From Ficedula albicollis (taxonomy: Eukaryota > Chordata > Aves > Passeriformes > Muscicapidae): a stretch of DNA of 64,000 bases. The notes beneath the pieces were generated by a model. The model had not been told where the DNA came from and did not search any database. It worked only from the letters and a program-made list of their open reading frames with translations. This document shows, in pieces, positions 1 to 12,890 of the stretch. Each line of letters starts with the position of its first letter. Within the stretch, counting starts at the first letter, position 1. The stretch lies in the NCBI RefSeq assembly GCF_000247815.1, contig NC_021673.1, positions 37,465,102-37,529,101 on the forward strand, read 5' to 3'. The position numbers and the translations under genes were made by a program.

Positions 1-3000
1 CTTCTGAAAGTATTCTTGCACAGTACAGTAGCTGGGACACTGGAAGCAGCCTGGATTAGTTGAGTACAGCTTAATACTCCCTGCTGGCACAAATGAAGGG
101 TTAACACAAAGGTGAAAACAAATGCAGATGCTCTTTAGGCTGTGTTGAAGTTCCAGTTCCAGAAAAGTTACATGTACTCATACATCATGAATTTCAAACT
201 GTGAAAAAGCCATCCCTCCAATATCTAGAACGTCCTCCTTCCTCTGGGAAGTTTCTAGCCCTTAAGCTTCTTTCTGCAAGGATAATCATATGCATTGAAT
301 ACACCCTATGGAGTCAAGAACTTGGAATATATTTACAAAGACCCTAAATTTATTTTAAAGTGAAAAACCTAGAAAAAATTTCAGCCTGAATATCAGTGGC
401 TTTTGAATGCTCTAGACATGACTACACAGTTCATTATCTGGAAAATAATAGCTGCTTTTATTTTTTTTTTTTAATTAAAATTTTATTTCTAAAAAGAAAT
501 GCTTTTGCAGAATTTTATTTTGTGTGCATGTGAAAAGCATCATCTTCCAATGAAAATATTCAGGTGCTGTGCAAGAATGTTCAAAGAAAAAAAACTTTTT
601 GAGTTAGTATGACATTTTTTGTCCATGTATTTTGAAATAGTAGTACAAAATCAAATGCAATTTTTAATTTCTCCCATACCTGCCATGAGAAACCAGATTT
701 TTCTAATAAAGCAATCATTTTTCCACTGGCTTTGTATTTGTTTGCTTTTTTTTTTCTTTCCAAAAGAAAACATATGGGGGTTTTGTTGTGGTTTGTTTTG
801 TTTTAATCAGATTTAATAATGATTAATATTTGACATTACTTTTACTGGGTCTTTATTGGCAGGTGCCACAGTGAGCACATATATTACACACTGGCTCCAG
901 AAATAGCCCATCCAATCCAGGTAGCATTAGCCTTTGCAGGTGCTGATGGAAGATCAGACAGGAAAAGCTTTGCTCCTCACACAGCTCAGCTGCTCATTGC
1001 CAAGGAGCTGCTGCAGAGGGGGCCTGGCACTGCCAAGCAGCCAAACTTCTCCTCAGCTGAGTCGGTAAGGCTGCAGAAATGCCAGCATTTGTGGGCTCCC
1101 AGGTTTTTGGTGGCCTTCCTGGTGACTGATATCCATGCTGGGTGAAAGCCAGCTATTTTCATCTGGGGCAGGGCAATGGTTTTCCAAGGGTTGGTCCATC
1201 CAAGAGGCAGTTGATGTCTACTGTATTCCTTTGAGGAATTTTTATTCAACTCCATAGGACTTGAATAGATTCTATTCTGATTTCTGCTGCATGTTTGTCT
1301 CTGCGTAAAGATGAGGCAGGACTATTTCTGAGCCAAGGAGAGGCCCATCATTGCAGGAGACAAGAGAACAAACATTCTCACAGTATAATCAATCTTATAG
1401 AGCAGATGGATACAGTAATTAGAGCAAAAACAATTTTGCCAAGAATATTAACATTTCAACAGTTTATCAGAAAGGGGGTGTTGACACCGGTCAATAATTT
1501 TCTGATTATTGCAAAAACATCTTAAGTTGTTGACTATTTTGTGCAAAATAGGACAGACTAATTTTGGCCTCCTGACCTTGTTTACAGTGATGGGAGGTAG
1601 CATTGCCACCAAAATATTTTTTCAAAACAAACAAACAAATAAACATGTGTTTTCCCATGATTTGAAGGTATTGTAGGCCATAAAGATGTATGGGGTTTCC
1701 AAAGACCATATTTATTTATATTTTACTCAGTCTCATGATACTTGGGTGCATGTTGCAAAAAATTAAACAACTGTTGTCAACAGTTAGCACAAGTCAAGCC
1801 TACCCCTTCCTCCCCCTCTTCCCATACGTGGATGAGATAAACATCATGTGTATGGACCCAAAAGAAAGAATAATAATAAAAAAGAACTTAGAAGAATCCA
1901 AGTCCATCAAAGTTAAAAACATTCCCTTCAGTGGGGAAGAAATAGCTTCTATTTGTTTCTTTTTTTCTGTATGAGTGTAAAACTGGCAAGTCTGTGCCAG
2001 TCGTGAGAGGAAATACTGGAATAAATTTAGTGTAGATGAGGGGTAAGACCCTTTACTGACACTAGTGTGTATTTCTGTTGCCTGTCTTTTATTTCTTGTT
2101 TCACCCTCCTCTTTCTATTGTTTCTTCCACTTTTTCAGTACCATGGAAATCCTTCCCATCGACATGTTTTCTCCCCTGTGCTGTTTCAGTGCTGGGCCAT
2201 CGACACACACAGACCCAGCTCTGTCATGGCTGAAGGACCCTCTCATCTGCCTGCCTCTGTGGGGCATCAAGGTGCCTTGATGTAACAGCTGATTACACAG
2301 CTGGATAGAACACTTGAAAAAAGTCAGCACAAATCCTCTGAAACAATTTCCTGACCCTACAGCCAGCCCTGTAACTCACTTTGAGGCATTGTGAAAGGAC
2401 TGGGCAAGTGGATATGAATTCAATTTGTGTCTTCCTTTCCCTTAATGAATCACATGAACCAGGCTCTGGAAGAACCCAGGAAGGAGAAATCAGCAGGAGG
2501 AGGGAATTTCCTTGAAGTCAGGAATGCCCTCCTGCCTACCCTGCCAGACACCAGTGTTGAGGGAGTGGATAAAAGACCACATGTCCAGGCAGAAAACTGC
2601 AACTATAGCTGCTTGACTTGCATGTGGCACATAACTTCTTACTATCAGCAGTAACACTTTGCAGCTATAGCTTAATATCCCTCAGCTCTAGCAGTACAGA
2701 TGGTTTGATACTGATGACCAATGCTTACAGCAAAACCAAGGAGGTGTGGGGTAATACAGCCTTAAATTAAATATTTTTATCCCCAGTCTCAGTGCTCTGT
2801 GACTATAGGGCCAGGAAAAGCTTTCCTGTTGTGTCTCGTGCCTCTCACTCATTTTCTGGCTGGGTACAAGGTAGAAAGAGCTACCCCAGCTACTCTAACC
2901 TGCATCATGACCATGCTGGGTGGGAACTGACCATGGCATTTCACCTCATTTATTCCAGCAGCAGTGAACTACGTTATACTGTGATGCCTAGAAAACAAAG

Positions 3001-4549
3001 TAGTTTTCCTCTTGCCCTAGCAAAGTAGCCAGAGACCATCAGGAGAGCAGCTCAGCAGCTGCAGTAGAAAAGGGGCAGCTGCTACTCAGGGCTCTTGCAG
3101 CTGCTCTGTGTTAGACCCTGTGGGTTAAAAGTCTGGACTTGAAAGTCCTTGTGAGAATAATTGTCCCATCTACTGGCTGGCTGGCAGAGGTTGTGATCAA
3201 CAGCTGACATATTGATTAAAGAGGAGAGACAACGGGTAAGCAGATAGACTTTTATTTCCAAAAATAATAGAGAGTGAAACTGAAGCTAAATCACTGAAAA
3301 TATGCCCCTTTGAATGTTTAAAGGTCAGGAGTGTGGATCGAAGGTCAAGTAATAGAGGAAGTGGGAGGTAATAAATGCCCTGAAGGGCCTGAAACAGCCT
3401 GAGTTTTGGCCTCCAAAGTTTGTGCAAAGCATCTCCCAAAAGGAGGTGGAAAGGAGGAGGGCAATCTGAAGCCAAGCCCTAGGGCAGATGGTGGCAGATG
3501 CTGCACACTGGAGCAGTGCTCCATGGGACACGGTGCCAGCCCAAGGGTCTGCCTGCACAGAAATGATACATTGGATTAGGCAATTCACTCTGGCTTCGGG
3601 AATGAGCTGCATCAAACGTGAAATGCAATCACATTGCTTTGATCTGCCTTCCCACGGCGCTCTTTTGGCCCAACAGTGTTTGCAAGCAGTGTCAGGCTCA
3701 TGGGCTGTGTGGTGCCCAGGCAGGTACCCCCAGCAGTGACCACTCCATCACCCAGAGTGTGCTCCAGGAAACCCAGTGAGAGCTGGAGGAGACCTGGACT
3801 CAAACCAGTGCATTCCTGTGACTCTTCTCCTGGCCATCCTGTAGCGCATCCTTAAGACGCTTGGGAGAGACGGCTTATGAGGTGATGATGTAAACAGATA
3901 CACTTTTTCTTTTTTTTTTTTTTATCCTGTGTGAACCTTTCCTCAGGACTTTTGAAGAAGAGAAAGGAACAGGTCAGCTAGACCTGAATGGAATTGGAAT
4001 GTGCAGAGAGGAGGCTGAAAGAATGGTGGTAACAAGTGATAAAAAATGGCCCAGTTTTGTAGGCAAATGGGGTCAAAGGAGCCCTACTTTACCCTTGCTG
4101 CAGTTGGAGCACAGCTGTGAACAGCAGCTGTACTGGTACCATGGCAATGGCCAAAATGATTTGGGTATAAATTTTCATGCTGGCATGCGTGGGAGGGAAT
4201 GTTTTATAAATATGAGGTGACCTACTCCTCAATGAAATTATTCAAATCAGTTTTTTAAAGATCTGGTTATGAAGAGTATAGCGAATAAAGTGCACAAACT
4301 GCATTTAGCATACCTGACCAAGCAAATTTCAGCCCACTCAAATGTGTCACACTTGTGACTGTGGGGGACTGAAAGCAATTGGCTGGATGCTGGACACTGT
4401 CCATATGGATGCCATCACTGGGCTGCCAGTTGTCCAGTACAAGAGTGGAAAACAGTCCTTGGCCTCTTCAAGAGAAGATCAACTCTTTGTTTTCACAATT
4501 TCTTTGCACTTTTTAAAAAACCATTTGTGCTTTTTGTTATGAAAGAGCA

Positions 4550-4676
4550 TGTATAGCAGTGAGCTCAGCAGTTGGATGTACAGAAAAATGCTCCCTTTTA
4601 TTGATTTTTAATGTGTATAGCAGTGAGCTCAGCAGCTGGATGTGCAGAAAAATGCTCCCTTTTATTGATTTTTAAT
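4550..4676. repeat. Tandem duplication, 64-bp unit, two copies
   Basis: The unit beginning TGTATAGCAGTGAGCTCAGC at 4550 is repeated at 4614. The copies differ by two transitions (AGTTGG/AGCTGG and GTACAG/GTGCAG). Lack of divergence points to a recent local duplication. No gene is nearby. Confidence 0.93.
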
Positions 4677-7600
4677 CCGGCTAGTTGATAATTTCAAACA
4701 TTGCCTCTGGTTGTGTTACAAGAAGTTTTGAATTTTTTTTCTGTATTCACCTTCCATGCATCACTTATGGTTGTGCAGCAAGCTGAGCTGCCTTTTTACA
4801 AGCCTTTTCTAATTAATTTTTCCTCTGAAACAACTCTGTTACTGTGTTCACTCTTACCCCATTTTCACAGGACATCCTGTATCACATCAGTATGTGAACC
4901 ACAAAGTGGCCCTCGCTTAGTTTTTCTTTGTGGCTGACTTAGATTTCCTTTAATTTAAACTAGTCTTGTAGTTCTCCAGCCATCTCTAGGCATGACTGCC
5001 CCCAGCAAGGTTTTATCTAGATATTTCTTCTCACTCTCTTTTCCTTCTTCTCTGTCTTCTTTACTCTTCTTTCAGCTGCTATTAAATCCTTATTAGGTTG
5101 GAGATATAGCATTTTTCCTACTAAGGCAAGCCAACAACAACACCTCTACTTATTTCACAGTGCAAGCTGCCATGCTGTTAATGATAAAAAATCCCTTTTC
5201 CTTCCCTTGTGAAAAGACAGCCTAGTTTACCTTTCCCTACCCTGGTTTGCTCTGAGGTAGTTGTTTTCTAAATTGCTTTCCCCAGGTGCAAATGCTGACT
5301 GCAGATGAAAGGCCATGGTTGATGATGGAAGAGTGAAGAAAAGTGAAGCTGTTTTGGGGCATGCCACATTTCGGGGAACCCCTAGAGATGGGGCACACGT
5401 AGGGACAAAGGGCTGAGGCAGTGCTGCTTGTTACCAGGATAGGACCCTGAGTGAGTGTAGATGTGGAAGAGCAACAAGGTCTGTACTGGAAAGAATGTTT
5501 ATTTTGTAATGCAAATAACTAAACAGAGTCCCCTTTGCTTCAGATTCTGTTCTGGCAGAAGGTCCTCTGCAAAGATAGTAGGACTGTACGTGAAATTTCC
5601 TGGCCCCAAGAATTCCCAATCACTACAATTGATTTTGAGATGACTACAGCAGTATGAAATCTCTCTCTGAAGCCTCTTGGGGCAGTTTACTTGCTCCAAA
5701 ACTTCTCAACTCTGTGTGCTTTATACATCTCTGCACCCACAAAAGTAATGTTTTTCCTGTTTTCTCGCACTATGATGAATATCTGAGCTACACAATATAT
5801 TTGCTGTGGCACATCTGGTCCGAGGAGAAGGAGACAGCTCCAAAAAGTAGGATTGAGGCCGCAAGCACACTGCTTATGTTTGGATGTGATCCTGGAAGAA
5901 AAAGAGAGGGCTTACAGCCTGGATACTACTATAGCACATTGTATGGGTAAGCAAGTAGCCTAGAAAAGAGTACCTGCAGCATCAGCCATGGTAACATATC
6001 AGGAGCTGGCAAAAAAATCCTCCATATCTTATGCACAGGGATGGTACCAGAGGACAAACTGATAGGGGACCTCTTCAGCCACGGACAGCTGAGGAGGTTT
6101 TTGTGTTAAACTAGATATTGCTTGACAGGGCAAATCCCACAATTGGAGACAGTTGTGCATTTTCCATGGAGTCTTGGCAGCAGTCTGTAGTATTTTGAAT
6201 ATTGCCACAGTACACCTTGCAAAAAAGCTCGATCCCTCATGCAAGGGCAAGCTATTGTGACCTTTCTGATTCTTTCATCTTTCTCTGGCACCTTCCTTCT
6301 TTCTCCCCTCTGGAATGCATGTCCCCTTGCCCCTTCTACTCCATCAGTTTAGAAGCAACCTGTCTCCTGTGGGTTTGCTCCAGGTGCCACTCTCTCCAAT
6401 GCAAGTGGCTTATTCAAGCAGCTCTGCAAGGGCTCACAGCATGAATGGTGATGACAAAGGGTTGGTGACATCAGACACACACAGTCCTTGCTGCCTCGTA
6501 TTAAACCGTGGCACACACACCTGAGTAATGGCCTATTACCAGCAGAGATGACATTTGGCCAAGATGACCTGGAGCAGGAAGAGTGCCTGGGTCAGGCCAA
6601 AATGAAACAATACAGTGTGAGATAGTGGGAGGGCTGCCAGCAGCAGAGCGAGCGGGAAGGCTCCCGTATGAACCTGAAAGCAAACAAACTCACTGCCAAG
6701 CAGCACCACTCCTGCTCCAAGGAGGATCACTTATTGCAGTTTGAATTATTAGCTCATTTGTTGTAGTAAAAGAGTGTGTGGACGCAAGGCACTGTGAGGA
6801 GACCAACCTAAATTACCTCTGTGTGCAAAAAAAGGCCTGGGAGTATATTTATATCCCTGCTTTGCTACGGGACTGTTATTCAAAGCACAATATAAATCAT
6901 TATGTAAAAATCAAAATACCTTTGGTCTCTGCAATGTACCTGACTTCAAAGCACAAGTTCAATAAGTTAAGCAGAATTGGTTATACTTGATGTTCTAGTA
7001 GAGCCTCTATAATATCTAATTTATACTGCTCTTAACATATGGAGCATTTGCTTTGGCAAATGAACTTAGTAATATTTGGTGCTTTCCCAGCACACAATAA
7101 AAGCATTGCCTTTGTAAATCATTGCAACAAAATCACTGGTTTGGAGGAACCTTATCCTTTCTCTATTTGATGCACCTTTGCAACTTAAAAAAAAAAAAAA
7201 ATTATGTGTAATAATTTACTTTTATGCATGGACAGGTTCTGCTGGGTCATCTTACCAATTTAAGTAGTTCTACAAACTCCTGCATCATAGGGCAGGGTAT
7301 CTGATGTGAATGGGGCTTAAGACTGTCCCCAGGCCACAGACCTCTTGGAAACCGGGGCCTATTTGGGTTTCTTTCAGAGTGGAAAAACACACAGTGGGGA
7401 TTCTAGCATATACACATAAATCTTGCCAGTTAAATAGAGAACAATCGGAATCATCAGGGAGTAAAAATACTCCACTTTTTATTGTAAACACCATAAAACA
7501 TGGTAAATACCTAAGTTTTATAGTAAAACCTAAGTCCTGCCATCCCTTCCCAGCACCCATTTCGCTCTCTTTTTAGGCATTTGGATTTCTTTGCAGCTTA

Positions 7601-8804
7601 AATTCTATTCCTAATAACACTCCTTCCCCATTCTTCATTAAGTATATATGAAATACTCGTTTCATACACTCAGAGAAGTCCTACTCACTGGGTTTTACTA
7701 ACAACTTCCCAACTAATAGTGGTTTTATGTCTTAATTTTTGTGCTTCGTTACAGAATTCCAGTCTGATTTTTTAATCTTTGCTGAAGTGGAAAGGTGTGT
7801 TTGTTTGTTTGTATATTTTAGGGGTTTTTTTGGTAGGTTTCCACCAGATGGTGTGGAAAAGGAACTTTAGGAAGAGAAAAGGATATAAGGTAATTTTCTA
7901 GGTAGTCTACCTGGTCCATGAGTAAAGGTAGCATATGCTTTTTGTAGCTGAAATCCTAACAGTACAAATCTCTTGCATCCACAGAAAGCTGGAGTCTTTT
8001 ATACCCATATCACATTTGAAAACACTGCCAAAGATTTCACAAAAATGCTTTTGGTCACATAGGCCAAGTTAAAAGACTGTACTTGCAGCCCACCCACTGG
8101 GATACAAAAGGGCAATGATTCGAACTCCCGTGCAGGTAATGTGCGACCACAGAGGCTGAACTACTTGAGAGATAACCTCAGCTACAGTCAGAGAAAGAAC
8201 AATGAAGATAATGGAAAAGAAACAGCTATAATAACCATCTGCAAGCACACATGGCCTCTACTTCAGCACGCATAAAACTTAAAAGAAAAGGAAATTGCTT
8301 GCGAAATAGCAAAGACTACTTTATAAACTTTTCTTCTTATGCTCTTGTAGGGTTGCCCTCTTTCTGGTATTTGGAGTGCTGTGTGTACTAGTGTTTAGTG
8401 TGGATAGAGGTATATTCCAGGAAAGTCTTTCCTTCACTCCCCCTTCTGCCATGTATGTGCACACATTGTTACAGAGTGTACCCAAGGTGCCAGCAGTACT
8501 GTCCTGCCCACCAAAACAGTTTGCACTGCCTGGGCTACATACCCGCCCCTCAGCAGGGTACAGGGGTCAGCCCTAGCTCCGTCTGCATGGCTGCACAAAG
8601 CAACAATGCATTTGAAATAAGGGAAGAAATCCAATCGTCATCACTGTGACTTCCCTAGACTAGGCTTAATTTTGCCTTTTAGTGACCAGCATAGCTTTGG
8701 GCTGTCAATAGTTTTATAGCTACTACAAGTCCCTTAAGTGAGAGCATGGTTTTACTGCCTTTTTATTGGAATGCAGTGCCAAATTACAAATATGTGTCCC
8801 TCCC

Positions 8805-8929
8805 AAGGCTTATTTGCCTCCCAGAGTGGTACTGAGGCTTTTCTTCAAACTGGACTGGGTCCCAAGTAAGGCTTATTTCCCTCCCAGAGTGGTACTAAGG
8901 CTTTTCTTCAAACTGGACTGGGTCCCAAG
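8805..8929. repeat. Tandem duplication, 63-bp unit, two copies
   Basis: The unit containing CCCAGAGTGGTACT and TTCAAACTGGACTGGGTCCC at 8805-8867 recurs at 8868-8929 with only a few differences. Because 63 is a multiple of three, the reading frame carries a 21-residue repeat, but there is no other sign of coding. Confidence 0.92.
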
Positions 8930-9784
8930 CCCAAGCCATAGTGCAGCCCCAACACAGTCCCGGGAGAACCAAGAGGCGCTGCAGCTGAGAGCTGCTCAAT
9001 GGACCCACAAGGATATTGAGACAAAGGACATCCTGCAGCAGCCTTAAATTTCCTTATGAACTTAATGGAACTAAACCAAGGCATTTGCTAAGAGTCTTTT
9101 GTGCCTTTGAAATCCATGTTGAGTTTTGCAAACTTTCAGTCATTTCGGGAAGAGCTGAGCTGAATGCCCATCCTGAGTCACCCTGTGTGAGCTATTTCTC
9201 TCCTAGGAGAACAACAGTGTGTACTCCATAACTTTTAGATGCAGATTGGTCTTTAGCCTAGACATGAGCCTTGCATAAATTCAGAGGTCACCAATTGTTA
9301 TGGCTTTATCAAGAACCTTATTAGTGATCATTAAAAATAATCTTGCTTAGAAGGAGACTGCTATGGGCAAAGCCCATCTTTCCTATTTATTTTATGACTA
9401 TTAATGTTTTTTTTAATGTTTATACATTAGTGCAAGGAACAGTGTTAGCATAATTCTAGTGTAAAATAAAACCAGCTGTATCCATTATAAGTGCATTACT
9501 GCCAGGAACTGTAAATATGTTTATGCCTGATAGCCTTCTGACTCAATAATATCCTGCTATCTCTGTTGGGCAGGCAAGTTTTTAAACCAAGAAAAGACAG
9601 GTTATGATTTTCATAACCAAACTGTGTTTCTTTTTGAAGTATGTTATCTAAATTCAAATTTTAAGAAGGTCATTAAAAAAATCTGCCTGTGATTTTAAAG
9701 GAGAACAAAGTGGTGGCAAGAAGGTATGATGTGCACTAAGAACAAGTTATTCCTCCCAGATATACACATACGCAGACAAACCCT

Positions 9785-11026
9785 GCCATATCATACCATA
9801 CAAACAATTTTAATTGTGTAGTTACAGTCAATAACCACTCCTAGTCAGAACATTTCTGCATAAAGAAAATTGTGATACACTTATAAAAACAGCCAGCTGT
9901 AACAAAATAACTGGTGTTTTCATAGCAATAAACTCATAAAAAAGAAATACACCTTTATACAGAAAATTTATACAGCTGTAGCTTTAAAATTGATTGTAAA
10001 CCAAAGGAAGACACATTGCAAACATCAATTATTTTCACATTAATTGCATAAGTTTCTAAGGTGATCTATTAGTTTTATTTACCTAAGCTTATTTGCATGA
10101 TAGTAAAAATTGCATACAACAATAAGAGTGAAGCTTATAGTATGAATTGCTTGGATAACATAGAGCACTTTTTATAGGCAACTGTGTAAAGCACATTTTC
10201 TCTATTTAAAACTTTTAAGACACTTTGTTTTACTGCCCATCAAAATACATTTATAAATAGAAAAAAAAAAATCAGTATGGTAACAAGAGAAGCAATATTA
10301 CATTTAACGGAAACTTCCAAAAAAATTAATTACAACATGATGCTGCAGGATCTACAAATAAATAATGAGGACTAAATTGTGTTTCACATTTTCTTTTTCA
10401 TTTTCTCTAAAACCATGTAACAATGAGAATGGAAAAAAAAAATACAGTGACCTTTATTTCCAAAAGAAAACAAATCTGAATTACGGCAGTGCCATATAAT
10501 ACAAGGCATTTGTTGGCATATGTTATCTTTAAACTGCATTCCACAGTCTATAGTTCTTTTGTAACATACAATAGAACAAGAGTAACAAACTCTTTTTATT
10601 TTATTTTTTTAAATAAATGTGATTTTTCAAAGATCAAGTGTGGAGTGCTACAGTAATAATTAAAAAACAAGAACAAAACAGAAACGAAAAAACAGTAAAT
10701 CACAAAAGTTGTAATGCTTGTCTGAAGGCTCCAGAATCAAAATCACTGGTATCATGCTTATTGGGTACACTCACAGTGTATCCAGTGAACACAAATTAAT
10801 ATCAAACAATCCTCAACGCTTCATCTGTTGCTGCGAAGCAGTTTGTAAAACAGAGTAAAACATCTAGTGCAGTCTGCATTATCCTTTTTTTCAACTTTTG
10901 TGCAAGTTTTGGAAGATTCATTGGCCAAACAATGAATAATAAGGGTTTTTGACACAACGCAAGATGGAACTTTCATTTCATTAGTAAATACCAGCGGCAC
11001 TGTTGAAAGAAAATAATACTTTTAGA
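9785..11026 (-). other. SATB1: Probable SATB1 3' UTR (distal end approximate)
   Basis: The segment lies directly after the TGA at 11029-11027. It is strongly AT-rich and has no convincing open frame. Minus-strand AUUUA-type and U-rich stretches occur around 10590-10620, which suggests AU-rich regulatory elements. A minus-strand ATTAAA at 9814-9809 is followed by GT-rich sequence, giving a plausible cleavage site near 9785. Other AATAAA-type hexamers exist, for example near 10077 and 10455 and at 9391-9386, so shorter or longer forms are possible. The distal end is an inference; 3'-end reads would settle it. Confidence 0.55.
9809..9814 (-). terminator. Candidate poly(A) signal ATTAAA for SATB1
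   Basis: The hexamer reads ATTAAA on the minus strand. The downstream sequence on that strand is GT-rich (TTTGTATGG and, further on, TTTGTCTGCG), as expected for a cleavage and polyadenylation site. It lies about 1.2 kb after the stop codon. Several competing hexamers exist, so this is a best guess. Confidence 0.35.
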
Positions 11027-11509
11027 TCAGTCTTTCAATTCAGCATTAATCTCTGTGTTCCCTTCTACTGATAACTCTTCTTCTAGTTTAACTGAAAAAA
11101 GCGTGTTTGCATTTTTGTCTTGGATGCTGTCTTCTAAATCCTTGAGCAGCTCTTCTTCCTTGTATTCTGCAACATCCACCTCCAAACCAGAATTGTCCTT
11201 CAGCTTCCCATGGTGCTTGAGATAATATCGCTGGTTCTGAAAGAACTTGATAATGGTGTACTTGGGCAGGTCAAGCTGAGCGGAGAGAGTCTGGATTGCT
11301 TCTTCATCTGGATACAGGCCTACATCTTGTATGAAACTCTGTAGGATCCCTAGGGCCTCAACAGAAATCTTTGTTCGCGGTCGGGGTTTCTGACGATTTT
11401 CATCCTCAGATTCAGCTGGTGATGCTACTGTCGGTTGCCTTGGGGGTAGTCTGGGACCTGGCTGTTGTTGCTGTTGCTGCTGCTGTTGTTGCTGTTGCTG
11501 CTGCTGCTG
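11027..11509 (-). CDS. SATB1: SATB1 last coding exon: poly-Q, homeodomain, C-terminus and stop
   Basis: The exon has 483 bases, 160 codons plus TGA. The acceptor is TTCTTTGTCTTGCAG. Residues 1-16 are all Gln. Residues 17-41 are a short linker ([20 protein letters not shown] and following). The homeodomain spans about residues 43-102. Its recognition helix reads KFFQNQRYY, with Phe-Phe where classic homeodomains have Trp-Phe; the DNA-contacting Asn and the Arg are kept. Residues 110-160 are acidic and include SVKLEE, where Lys141 matches the SUMO site reported for mammalian SATB1 (Lys744 in human numbering, from memory). The protein ends NAELKD. A raw open frame extends beyond 11509 with FVL and hydrophobic residues, but this is intron read-through. 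Confidence 0.97.
   Translation of the reverse strand, partial: QQQQQQQQQQQQQQQQPGPRLPPRQPTVASPAESEDENRQKPRPRTKISVEALGILQSFIQDVGLYPDEEAIQTLSAQLDLPKYTIIKFFQNQRYYLKHHGKLKDNSGLEVDVAEYKEEELLKDLEDSIQDKNANTLFSVKLEEELSVEGNTEINAELKD
11462..11509 (-). repeat. SATB1: CAG/CAA repeat encoding 16 Gln at the start of the last exon
   Basis: On the minus strand 16 Gln codons (CAG and CAA mixed) open the last exon, and a 17th CAG forms the end of the intron. CAA interruptions break the run at six places, which should limit slippage. The tract sits between CUT2 and the homeodomain, where SATB1 of other vertebrates also carries poly-Q. Length variation between individuals is plausible but cannot be judged from one sequence. 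Confidence 0.95.
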
Positions 11510-12809
11510 CTGCAAGACAAAGAACAGCATTTTTTTGTACATGTATTCGTGCTCATATTTTGTTTCTGAGAAAATCCTGGGGAGGGAACGGGGGCGAAGA
11601 AATTGCAGAGCCACAAATAAAGGCCTAGTAAGTTTAAAGAACAAAAAGGAAGGGTAAAAAAGAAAGAACAAAAAGAACACCGTAGGTTTGTTGGACCAAA
11701 AGCACCGATGATACAGCATCGGTACAGTTTAGCTGACAAATTTTAATGAACATGTTCCATGAGTCAAGTGCAGACAAGACAGAATGCTAAGGAGGTGACA
11801 TAGTATAGGATTAACTTGACCAGCTTAGCCAGAACTGTAGCAAGGACAAAGTGAGAAAAGTGCCAGATGAGGGCAAACGTGCCGGAGCTCTGCCAGCAAC
11901 GGCAGCTGCTGCCCAAAAACAAGGGCTGCAAATCTCTAGCAATAGCTAGATGAAGGGACTGGGGAGTCAGGGGGAAGGAGAGCGTTTCAGCTCTTTAGGT
12001 ACAGAAATATCTCACTGCTGATCTGACCTCAGCATGCATTGAAGTCTTGTCGAACTTGCGAACATTACGACAGAATGTGCTGGCTGGAAGCGCCTAACGT
12101 GACGCTGTCAAGCCCAGCCTCGGCAAGGACAAAGGGATCTGGAGGGAAGAAATCTGTATTTCCCCTTCTGGATCTGACCTCTCCTGCCTGTGGTCTCTGA
12201 GCAGGCCTGCAGTGCCCATATCCCAACAAATAAACAGGAACAGACCTATTTACCTGCCTCTGTGTTTGTGCTGGGGATTGTTTAGTTAATATTTATAAAC
12301 CACTAAGATGCAAAGCTCTAAATAAGTTGCACTATTATTATTAGAAGGGAACATGCTGCATTCCAAAAACTCAGGCAATAAAAATGAGCCAATATGCACA
12401 TCAGAAGAATAAGATAAAGCAAATCATGATGTAAATAATTAACAAGAGCTTAAAATGAAGTTTTGCAAGCATGGATTCAGAAACATTCTTAAAAGGTGAG
12501 GCACTGAGCCCTAGGGACAGAAATGTTTTTCTCATCTACCACCAGAGTACAGTACACTATAAGATCATGTTTAAAACCAAAAGTAAATTTATCAGCTACT
12601 GTTTGTGTTGACAATTCTTTTGCTGCATAGCACAGGAAGCACTGGTTAGTAAGATACTTTGGATCAGCAAATTTCTTGTCATATGGTACAAACCACCAGT
12701 TATTATTAAAAAACAACCACAGCAAAACAAGCAGTTGCTATCACTGCATTTTATTTCCCTTTGAGAGTCTCCCTTCAACAATTTGCTATGTTTTGGTAGT
12801 GGTTTCCAG

Positions 12810-12890
12810 GCTTCTAGTAGCAGTTCTTTGAGACCCTAAGAAGCACAAAATGCTGTACAAATGGTATAAATACTGGGGGGAATATAATTC
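12810..12890. repeat. Possible ancient SINE or CR1/L3-type tail
   Basis: The stretch TTCTTTGAGACCCTAAGAAG followed shortly by AATGCTGTACAAATGGTATA resembles the degenerate tail shared by old vertebrate SINEs and L2/L3-type LINEs (CTTTGAGA, then GCTATATAAA). The match is by memory and weak. It may be chance. Confidence 0.2.

Larger units (their letters stand above)
1..9784. other. Intergenic sequence downstream of SATB1
   Basis: No exon, RNA gene or recognisable transposon was found. Open frames here are short (under 100 codons), have no family resemblance and overlap on both strands. It contains A/T runs and two local tandem duplications, listed separately. In mammals the region 3' of SATB1 is gene-poor; this stretch looks alike, although synteny cannot be tested from the window. 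Confidence 0.7.

Noticed and set aside
11510..11719. Extension of the homeodomain exon upstream of the poly-Q with a hydrophobic N-terminus
   Set aside because: A good acceptor at 11510 and the AEQIQ end of the previous exon show this is intron read-through, not a signal peptide.
12489..12725. 78-codon minus-strand frame as a possible alternative exon of the longer SATB1 isoform
   Set aside because: I could not find a matching acceptor and donor pair in the right phase, and the residues do not look like SATB1.
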